Assembly: GCA_963843275.1 (NCBI GenBank)
Contig: CAWJJM010000009.1
Span: forward strand, 248,001 to 312,000
Direction of reading: 5' to 3'
DNA length: 64,000 bases
Origin: CAWJJM01 sp963843275
GTDB taxonomy: Bacteria; Acidobacteriota; Thermoanaerobaculia; Multivoradales; JBCCEF01
The number at the start of each line of letters is the position of its first letter. The first letter of the stretch is position 1. This document shows positions 37,817 through 46,096 of the stretch, piece after piece. Made by a program: the position numbers and the translations under genes. The notes under the pieces were generated by a model. That model did no database searches and was not told where the DNA came from. It worked only from the letters and a program-made list of their open reading frames with translations.

Positions 37817-38312
37817 GTGAGCGACCGATCGGACGACCCGAAGCCACCCCACGAGATCAAGGTCACCGACCGGCGGATGTTCACCCCGGACGGGGAGCTG
37901 CGCGAGGCGTACCGTGACACCGGCGAGCCCGCCGCGGCCGCACCGGAGGCCGCGGCCGCGCCGCCGCCGCCCCGACCGGCCGGAGCCGGAGCCGGCCGCC
38001 CCGCCGCCCGCCGCGGCCGCGGGTCCGGCCGGGGGCGGCGCCCGGGTCGAGATCCCCGGGGCGCCGCCGGACGGCGGGCCGTCCTTCTTCGACCTCCTGG
38101 CCGTGCTCGCCGAGCCGGTGTCGGTCTACCTCGGCGACGTCGACCTCGGCGACGGCGGCAGCGCCGAGAACCTCGACGCCGCGCGGGCCTACATCGATCT
38201 GCTGGACGTGCTGCGGCGCAAGACCGCGGGCAACCTCGACGCCCAGGAGACGGCCGTGCTCGAGGATCTGATCTACCGTCTCCGCATGCGCTACGTCCAG
38301 AAGCGGGGCTGA
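37817..38312 (+). CDS. DUF1844 protein; frameshift in Pro/Ala linker
   Basis: The start GTG 37817 reads VSDRSDDPKPPHEIKVTDRR, then MFTPDGELREAYRD, the usual opening of DUF1844 proteins. After a Pro/Ala-rich linker, the other frame supplies the domain: PSFFDLLAVLAEPVSVYLGD, ENLDAARAYIDLLDVLRRKT, and AVLEDLIYRLRMRYVQKRG. One base in the C-run near 37970-37980 must be removed to join them, giving about 165 aa. This is a small conserved protein of unknown function. The next gene starts 4 nt after its stop. Confidence 0.75.
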
Positions 38313-38316
38313 GGCC

Positions 38317-40035
38317 ATGGGGCGCCCGAGGCGCTGCGGCGCCGTCCTCCTCTGCGCCCTGGTCCTCGCGCTCGTCACGGCGGCTCCCGCGGCGGGGGAC
38401 GAGATCGAGCTCACCCCGACCACCCGACAGTCCCTGCTCCAGCTCCAGGAGCGGTGGAACCAGTGGCTGGCCGCCTTCTACCAGGGCAACGCCGACGGCG
38501 TCCGCCGGATCGCCGATCAGCTCGTCGCCTCCACCCGCTCGCTCGGCATGCAGGCGTTGCCCGACCTGGCGCGCGCCGCGGTGGTGCAGGCGATGGAGGT
38601 GGCCCGCGACGGCGACTTCGAGCGCGCCCGCCTGGCCCTGGCCAGCGCCGAGCGCCTCGATCCGGGGCGGCCGGAGACGGCCTTCGCCCGCTCCCGCGTC
38701 GAGCGCCTCGACGGGCGCTGGGCGCTGGCGGCGCGGAGCTGGGTGGACGGATGGGTCCGGCTCGCCCGCCTGCCGCTCGAGCGGCGGCTGTGGCTCGACG
38801 ACGCCCTGCTGTGGCTGCTCTGCTCGCTGCTGCTGGCGGCGGCGCTGTTCGTGCTGGCGGAGCTGGCGCTGCACGGCGCACCGCTCCTCGAGGAGCTGCG
38901 CGGACGGCTGGCGCGCCACGTGCCGCCCTGGGGGGCCGCGGTCGCCGCCCTGCTCGTGCTGTTCTGGCCGCTGGCTCTGCCCGGCGGGCTGGTCTGGGGG
39001 CTGCTCTACGTGTCGGTGTGGCTGTGGGGGAGGGTGGGGCGCAGCGAGCGGGTGGTCCTGGCCCTGCTCTGGCTCCTGGCCGGAGCGGTGCCGTTGGCGG
39101 TCGCCGCCCAGCGCGACCGCACCGCGGTGGAGCTCTCGCCGCCGGTGCGCGCCGTCGAGGAGCTGGCGCGCGGCCGGCTCTACGGCGGGCTGTTCAGCGA
39201 CCTCGGGGTGCTGCCGGGGGTGCTCCCGGACGATCCCGCCGTCGAGCAGCTCCTCGCCGACCTCCACCGGCGCCTGGGCCAATGGGAGATCGCGCGCTCG
39301 ATGTACCAGAGGGTGTTGGAGGCGGAGCCGGCCAACGCCTCCGCCCTGCTCGATCTCGGCGCCTACTACTTCTACCGCGGCGATCTCGGCAGCGCGGCCC
39401 GCTACCTGGAGGAGGCCACCGAGGCCGATCCGACCTTCGGGCTGGCCTGGTTCGACCTCTCGCAGGTGTACTCGCAGAGCTACCTGTTCGACGAGATGCG
39501 GCGGGCGATCGACCGCGCCCGCGCCCTCGGCGGCTCGGCGGTGAGCCGCTGGGTCGCCGCCACCGGGGACGGGCGGGTGCTGAACGCCGACGGCGGCCTG
39601 GCGCGGCGCGACCAGATCCGGCGCCGGCTGCTGGCGAGCTGGCGGCCCGCGGACGACGACCGGTCCCGGCTCGATGTGGTGCGCCGGGCCCGGGCGCTGC
39701 TGCTGCCGGTGCTCCTGATCGCCGCTGCGATCTCCCTCGGCGCCCTGCTCCGGCGGGGCCCCGGGTCCGGCGGTGACGAGCCCGTCCCGGCGCCGCCCAA
39801 CCTGTGGTGGCGGGCGGCGACGCCGGGGTGGCCGTCGTTGGCGGCGGGCCACGGCCTGCGCGCGCTGCTGGCCCTGTGGCTGCCCGCGGCGTGCCTGCTG
39901 CTGCCGTCCTGGCAGCGGATCGGCTTCGAGATCCCGGTGGGCTTCGACACCGGCAACCTGGCCCTGCCCCTCGCCGTGGCCGGTCTGGTGGTGCTGGCGG
40001 TGACCCGGTTCACCCGCGCCCTGAGGGCCGCCTGA
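38317..40035 (+). CDS. TPR-containing membrane protein
   Basis: The 572-aa protein has a signal sequence (VLLCALVLALVTAAPAAGDE), an N-terminal helical domain, then three membrane helices (~165-255: LLWLLCSLLLAAALFVLAEL; AAVAALLVLFWPLALPGGLV; VVLALLWLLAGAVPLAVAAQ). TPR units follow at ~310-400 (RSMYQRVLEAEPANASALLD, AARYLEEATEADPTFGLAWF). Two more hydrophobic segments lie near the C-terminus. It starts 4 nt after the DUF1844 gene and its stop overlaps the next ATG (TGATG), so the three genes are translationally linked. I do not recognise a specific family. Confidence 0.8.
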   Translation: MGRPRRCGAVLLCALVLALVTAAPAAGDEIELTPTTRQSLLQLQERWNQWLAAFYQGNADGVRRIADQLVASTRSLGMQALPDLARAAVVQAMEVARDGDFERARLALASAERLDPGRPETAFARSRVERLDGRWALAARSWVDGWVRLARLPLERRLWLDDALLWLLCSLLLAAALFVLAELALHGAPLLEELRGRLARHVPPWGAAVAALLVLFWPLALPGGLVWGLLYVSVWLWGRVGRSERVVLALLWLLAGAVPLAVAAQRDRTAVELSPPVRAVEELARGRLYGGLFSDLGVLPGVLPDDPAVEQLLADLHRRLGQWEIARSMYQRVLEAEPANASALLDLGAYYFYRGDLGSAARYLEEATEADPTFGLAWFDLSQVYSQSYLFDEMRRAIDRARALGGSAVSRWVAATGDGRVLNADGGLARRDQIRRRLLASWRPADDDRSRLDVVRRARALLLPVLLIAAAISLGALLRRGPGSGGDEPVPAPPNLWWRAATPGWPSLAAGHGLRALLALWLPAACLLLPSWQRIGFEIPVGFDTGNLALPLAVAGLVVLAVTRFTRALRAA

Positions 40036-41147
40036 TGGCGATCGAAGGCACCCTCGAGGACATCCGGCTGCCGGAGATCCTGCAGCGCGTCGCCCACCAG
40101 CACAAGACCGGGATCCTCACCGTCCAGAGCGAGAGCACCATCGTCGCCCTCACCTTCCTCGGCGGCAGCGTGGTGGCGGCCGACTCGCTGGCGGAGACGG
40201 TGGAGGAGCGGCTCGGCGAGCTGCTGGTGCGGCAGGGGCTGCTGGGGCGCGGCGCCTTCGCCGAGATCGCCTCGCGCCAGGAGGCGGGCGAGGGGCGGCT
40301 GGTCGACCTGCTGGTTTCGCAGGGCTCGCTCAGCCGCGAGCAGGTGCTGCGCGCGCTGCGGCAGCAGACCTACGAGCTGCTCACCGAGCTGCTCGACTGG
40401 CGGGCGGGAGAGTTCAAGTTCTACAGCGGCGACGAGGTGTCGTTCGAGGAGGGGATCGAGCCGATCCAGGTCGACGAGCTGCTGCTCGGCAACGGGGGCC
40501 CGGTGGAGCTGTCGGCGCCGGCGCCGGCGCCGGTCGGGGTCTCCGCCGTGGCGCCGGCCGGGGTCCCCGCCGTGGCGCCGGCCGAGCCGGCCCCCGTGGC
40601 CGTGGCGCACCGGCCGCCCGCCTTCGTTCCCGCCGCGCCGCGGGTGGTCGTGGAGATGCCACTGCCGGAGCCCGAGGTCGAGCCGGAGGCGGCGGCGGTG
40701 CCCCGCCTGCCTTCCTGGCTGGCACCGGCGGTCGCCCTCGCCCTCGCGCTCGCCCTGGTGGCGGTCACGCTCGCCGGGCCGACCGCCCTGCTGCTGCCCT
40801 TCCCCTGGCAGCGCGACGACCGCGCCGCCTTCGGCGAGGTGCAGCGGGTCGCCCGTCAGATCGTCCTCGACCGCGCGGCGAAGACCTTCTTCCTGCTCGA
40901 GGGCCGCTTTCCCGACAGCCTGGAGCGGCTCACCGCCCTCGGTCTCCTCGACCGCACGGACCTGCGCGGCGAAGGCGGCCGGGCGCTCGTCCTGGAGGCC
41001 CGCGAGGACAGCTACGAGGTGCGCCTGCGCGGTAGCACCGAGCCCGCCCAGGTCGAGGCGATCACCGGCAACTTCCTCCTCGATCCCGCCTTCCTGCGGT
41101 CCTCCGAGCCGGTGCCGGAGGATCCGCCCCTGGTCCTCCTCGACTGA
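40035..41147 (+). CDS. DUF4388-domain protein with single transmembrane helix
   Basis: The 370-aa protein starts at ATG 40035 within a TGATG overlap. The N-terminal DUF4388 domain reads MAIEGTLEDIRLPEILQRVA, HKTGILTVQSESTIVALTFL and GGSVVAADSLAETVEERLGE. A helical part (LLDWRAGEFKFYSGDEVSFE) and an Ala/Pro/Val linker (~155-215) follow. One membrane helix (APAVALALALALVAVTLAGP) precedes a C-terminal domain of ~110 aa (RQIVLDRAAKTFFLLEGRFP). DUF4388 proteins are linked to signalling and motility in deltaproteobacteria and acidobacteria. The exact role here is unknown. Confidence 0.8.
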   Translation: MAIEGTLEDIRLPEILQRVAHQHKTGILTVQSESTIVALTFLGGSVVAADSLAETVEERLGELLVRQGLLGRGAFAEIASRQEAGEGRLVDLLVSQGSLSREQVLRALRQQTYELLTELLDWRAGEFKFYSGDEVSFEEGIEPIQVDELLLGNGGPVELSAPAPAPVGVSAVAPAGVPAVAPAEPAPVAVAHRPPAFVPAAPRVVVEMPLPEPEVEPEAAAVPRLPSWLAPAVALALALALVAVTLAGPTALLLPFPWQRDDRAAFGEVQRVARQIVLDRAAKTFFLLEGRFPDSLERLTALGLLDRTDLRGEGGRALVLEAREDSYEVRLRGSTEPAQVEAITGNFLLDPAFLRSSEPVPEDPPLVLLD

Positions 41148-41151
41148 CCCC

Positions 41152-41173
41152 CCCCTCGCGGCGGATGCGGGGG
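41152..41173 (+). terminator. GC hairpin just after the DUF4388 stop (repeat family)
   Basis: CCCC-t-CGC pairs with GCG-GGGG around a 7-nt loop, starting 5 nt after the stop. The 17-mer CGCGGCGGATGCGGGGG (41157-41173) recurs exactly at 60516-60532, again just after a stop codon. Confidence 0.4.
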
Positions 41174-41327
41174 CGTCTGCGGCGTCGCTGCTCGGTCGGG
41201 GGGCCTGCGGCGACCTGGTGGTCGCCTCAGCCCCCCTCCCTCGCGCTCCTTGCAGCCACCCCCGCCTCCACCGCGAGGGTGCCTTCGGTCACCGCGGGGG
41301 CGTCGCTGCGCTCGCCCCGGGGGCCTC

Positions 41328-41406
41328 GCGCGGGCTGCGCCCGCTCTCGGCCTGGGGCGGCTCTCGCTTCGCTCGCGCCGCTCGGGGCGCGGGCTGCGCC
41401 CGCTCT
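41328..41406. repeat. pair of 20-nt direct repeats forming hairpins
   Basis: GCGCGGGCTGCGCCCGCTCT occurs at 41328-41347 and at 41387-41406. Each copy contains a 6-bp stem GCGGGC-tgc-GCCCGC. The 39-nt spacer is itself rich in CGCTCG/CGAGCG motifs. This resembles a small palindromic intergenic repeat. Confidence 0.55.
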
Positions 41407-41418
41407 GGGCGGAATAAA

Positions 41419-41439
41419 CTTGAGTGCATCTTTGTCAGG
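41419..41439 (+). promoter_or_regulatory. HAIR-like HspR operator upstream of dnaK
   Basis: The HspR inverted repeat is CTTGAGT-N7-ACTCAAG. Here CTTGAGT (41419-41425) matches the left half exactly. After a 7-nt spacer, TGTCAGG (41433-41439) matches the right half at 4 of 7 positions. It lies in the only AT-rich part of the dnaK upstream region, and hspR itself is the next gene after dnaK. TTGAGT and TAGAGT here could also contribute to a promoter, but their spacing (14 nt) is short. Confidence 0.65.
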
Positions 41440-41580
41440 TAGAGTGTGGCGCAGGATGTGAATGCGCTAGACTAAGGTCTGCGACGGTGGCCGCGGCCGG
41501 CCGGGTGTCCGCCCGGGAGGCGGTGGCGCCGTGAACCTCGGGGTCCCAGGGGACCGCAACGGCAAGCGAGGAGGAGAGCG

Positions 41581-43504
<1,924 letters not shown>

Positions 43505-43577
43505 GCGAGCGGTGGTCCGCCCCGGGGGGCCGCTCGGCCCCCCGGGGCGACCCGGCTCGCCGCCGAAAGGAGGAGCG

Positions 43578-43976
43578 ATGGCCGAGGAACGTCCACCGCG
43601 GCGCCGGCGGGGTCAGAAGTACCTGATGATCAGTGCCGTCGCGGAGCGGTTCGACATTCACCCCCAGACCCTCCGCCTCTACGAGCGCGAGGGTTTGATC
43701 ACCCCGGCGCGCAGCGCCGGCAACACCCGCCTCTACGACGACGAGACGCTGGGGCGGCTCGACACCATCCTCACCCTCACCCGCGACCTGGGCGTCAACC
43801 TCGCCGGCGTCGAGGTCATCCTCAACCTGCGCGAGCAGCTCGAGCGCATGCAGCTCGAGGTGGACCGGCTGCTCGACCAGGTGCGTCGCGACCTGATGGA
43901 CCGCGACGCGGCGGTGCAGCGGCGGCACGCGCTGGTGCGCATGGAGAGCCACCCGCCGGTGCGGCGTTCGCGCTGA
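43578..43976 (+). CDS. hspR: MerR-family heat-shock repressor HspR
   Basis: The 132-aa protein starts at ATG 43578 behind AAAGGAGGAG. The upstream in-frame extension (from 43512) is Gly/Pro-rich and unlikely. The N-terminal helix-turn-helix reads KYLMISAVAERFDIHPQTLR, LYEREGLITPARSAGNTRLY, DDETLGRLDTILTLTRDLGV, which is typical of HspR (HPQTLRxYE). A coiled-coil tail (LREQLERMQLEVDRLLDQVR) follows. HspR binds HAIR sites and uses DnaK as corepressor. The gene lies 73 nt after dnaK, and a HAIR-like site precedes dnaK. No grpE or dnaJ is in the window. Confidence 0.85.
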   Translation: MAEERPPRRRRGQKYLMISAVAERFDIHPQTLRLYEREGLITPARSAGNTRLYDDETLGRLDTILTLTRDLGVNLAGVEVILNLREQLERMQLEVDRLLDQVRRDLMDRDAAVQRRHALVRMESHPPVRRSR

Positions 43977-43989
43977 GCCGGCGGCGGCC

Positions 43990-44424
43990 TCAGCCGCCGC
44001 GGATGTAGTGCTCGAGCTGCTCGATCGTGAAGCGTTGCTTTTCGATGATCGCCTTCACGACGTCGCCGATCGAGATCAACCCGACGAGCCGCTCGCCGTC
44101 CAGCACCGGCAGGTGGCGCACGCGGTGCTCGGTCATCAGCGCCATGCAGGTCTCGATCTCCTGGTGCGGGGCGACGCACAGCACCTTGCGGGTCATGATC
44201 TCCCGCACCGCGGTGTCCTTCGACATGCGACCCTGGAGGATCACCTTGCGCGCGTAGTCGCGTTCGGTGACCATGCCGGCGATGCGACCGTCGGCGTCGA
44301 GAACGACCAGCCCCCCGATCCCCTCGGCGGCCATCTTCTCGAGCGCCGTCAGCACCGTGGCGTCGGGCTCGATGCCGTGCACCTGCCGGCCCTTGGCCGC
44401 CAGCACCTCCTCGACCGTGGCCAT
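43990..44424 (-). CDS. CBS-domain pair protein
   Basis: The 144-aa protein consists of two CBS domains: DATVLTALEKMAAEGIGGLV with GRIAGMVTERDYARKVI, and HQEIETCMALMTEHRVRHLP with GERLVGLISIGDVVKAIIEK. Such stand-alone pairs bind adenine nucleotides and act as energy sensors. A Shine-Dalgarno (AAAGGAGG) precedes ATG 44424. It is convergent with hspR (13 nt) and lies downstream of the HD nuclease gene on the same strand. The partner is unknown. Confidence 0.9.
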   Translation of the reverse strand: MATVEEVLAAKGRQVHGIEPDATVLTALEKMAAEGIGGLVVLDADGRIAGMVTERDYARKVILQGRMSKDTAVREIMTRKVLCVAPHQEIETCMALMTEHRVRHLPVLDGERLVGLISIGDVVKAIIEKQRFTIEQLEHYIRGG

Positions 44425-44480
44425 CCCGCCTCCTTTCCGTGGCTGCGACCGGACATTCTAGCGCCCGGCCGGGGGCGGGA

Positions 44481-45636
44481 TCAGTCGAACAGGGTGGGGG
44501 CCGCTGCGTCGTCCTCGTCGTCGCCGTCGTCGCCGCCGGCCGGCGGCGGTCCGGCGACCCCGCGCGGGACGCGCTCGACCTCGTGCACCGTCGCCATCGT
44601 GGGGGCTCCGGCGGCCGCGGGCGCGGCGCCGGCGGGCGCGGCGTCCGACGCGGCCTGCGGCGCGGGCGGCCCGGGCGCCTCGTCCTCCGCCGCCAGGTAG
44701 ACGTAGCGCCCCAGCCCCCGCACCCACTGCAGACCGCCCCCCTCTTCGCGGACCCGCTCGAACTGGTTGAGCTTCGAGTCCAGGTCGTCGAGGAAGTGCA
44801 GCACCAGCGCCTCCGGCGTCATCGGCTCGACCGGCGCCGCGAACTCCCGCTTGCCCTGGTGGGAGAGCACCAGGTGCTCGAGGTGGAGCTGCAGGTCGTC
44901 GGGGACGTCGCCGAGCGCCAGGCAGCACTCGCGCAGCAGGTCGCGGCCGATCACCACGTGTCCGATCAGCCGCCCCTCCAGGGTGTAGTCGTTCGCCGGC
45001 ATCGCCCCGAGCTCGCGGATCTTGCCGAGGTCGTGGAACAGCACGCCGAGCAGCACCAGGTCGCGGTCGACGCGCCGGTAGTGGCCGCAGACCGCCAGCG
45101 CCAGCTCGGCCATCGACACGACGTGCTCGAGCAGCCCGCCGCGGTAGGCGTGGTGGATGTGCTTGGCGGCGGGGTGCTCGCGGAGCTGGCGACCGTGGAC
45201 CGCCAGCGCGTGGTCGGCGAGCCGGCGCAGCACCGGCCGTCCGACCTGGCCCAGGCGCCCGTTCCAGCCGGCGCCAGAGCTCGTCGACGTCCTCGTGGGT
45301 CGACGGCACCAGCAGCGCCTCGTCGAAGCCGTAGCGGCGGTCGTCCTCGGTGGCGACGCGGCACTCGTCGATCGAGATCTGGAGCTGGTCGCGGTAGAGC
45401 TTCACCGCGCCGCGCAACGCCACGAAGTCGTGGGCCTCGAACTCCGCTTCGAGCGCCGGGCTGTCCGCCCACACCTTGGCGACCATCGAGCCGGTGGCGT
45501 CGGCCACCTCCATGTCCAGGAACGAGCGGCCGTTGCGGTCCTGGCGCAGCTCCTTGCGGGTGACCAGCGCGAAGCCCTGGACGCTGTCTCCGGACTCCCA
45601 GGCCCGGATCGGTTCGTTGCGACGGACGCCGACCAT
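44481..45636 (-). CDS. OB-fold plus HD-domain nuclease (YhaM/CBF1-like); frameshift
   Basis: The N-terminal part, starting at 45636, has an OB-fold: FALVTRKELRQDRNGRSFLD, MEVADATGSMVAKVWADSPA, LRGAVKLYRDQLQISIDECR. The C-terminal frame carries an HD domain: HAYRGGLLEHVVSMAELAL, VLLGVLFHDLGKIRELGA, HLEHLVLSHQGKREF. This is the layout of 3'-5' exoribonuclease YhaM. The frame breaks near 45270 (DELWRRL to WNGRLGQVGRPVLRRLADH), needing one base removed. The tail is Ala/Asp-rich. It probably takes part in RNA turnover or DNA repair in the cytoplasm. Confidence 0.82.
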
Positions 45637-45644
45637 GAGGCGTC

Positions 45645-45650
45645 AGTCTA
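45645..45650 (-). promoter_or_regulatory. putative -10 (TAGACT) for the YhaM-like gene
   Basis: On the minus strand TAGACT ends 8 nt before the ATG at 45636, with no Shine-Dalgarno in between, another short-leader start. Confidence 0.4.
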
Positions 45651-45766
45651 GCAGTCGCCCCCGCCCGCCGGCGGTGCGGGAGCCGCCCGCGCCGGCGCCG
45701 CCGCGGCGGTGTGAGAGGGTGGTGCGGGGCCGGCGCGGCGCCGTGCCCGCGACCGAGGAGGAGACG

Positions 45767-46045
45767 ATGGAGAAGCTCGACGACGACGCGCTGCGCGAGG
45801 GGCTCGAGAGGCTGCCCGGCTGGAGCCGGAGCGGCGACGAGATCGAGCGCACCTACCACCACCCCGACTTCCGCACCGCGATGGCCTTCGTCGCCTACGT
45901 GGCCGAGCAGGCCGAGGCGATGGGCCACCATCCCGACATCGACGTGCGCTACGACCGCGTGCGGCTGGCGCTCTCCACCCACAGCGCGGGCGGGCTGACC
46001 GCCGCGGATCTCGAGCTGGCGGGGCGGATCGACCACCGCGCCTGA
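45767..46045 (+). CDS. 4a-hydroxytetrahydrobiopterin dehydratase (pterin-4a-carbinolamine dehydratase)
   Basis: The 92-aa protein has the typical family length. The motif is clear: GLERLPGWSRSGDEIERTY, FRTAMAFVAYVAEQAEAMGH, HHPDIDVRYDRVRLALSTHS, AGGLTAADLELAGRID. It contains the active-site His pair in GHHPD and the later His in STHSAGG. It recycles the pterin cofactor, normally with phenylalanine hydroxylase, which is not in the window. Start ATG 45767 follows GAGGAGGAG. The longer upstream frame overlaps the nuclease start region and is not supported. Confidence 0.92.
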   Translation: MEKLDDDALREGLERLPGWSRSGDEIERTYHHPDFRTAMAFVAYVAEQAEAMGHHPDIDVRYDRVRLALSTHSAGGLTAADLELAGRIDHRA

Positions 46046-46096
46046 GGCAGCGCCGGGGAGGAACAGGGCGGCCCCCCGCCCGGTTGTGGTGTGGCG

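Larger units (their letters stand above)
41148..41580. other. 433-nt intergenic region upstream of dnaK
   Basis: No gene is supportable here. The left 260 nt is very GC-rich and contains a terminator-like hairpin and two copies of a 20-nt stem-loop sequence (41328-41347 and 41387-41406). The right part turns abruptly AT-richer (GGAATAAACTTGAG...) and holds the HAIR-like operator, presumably the dnaK promoter, and the dnaK Shine-Dalgarno. Confidence 0.6.

Noticed and set aside
41420..41445. TTGAGT-TAGAGT as the dnaK promoter
   Set aside because: The spacing is 14 nt instead of 16-18. The TTGAGT is better explained as half of the HAIR-like operator.
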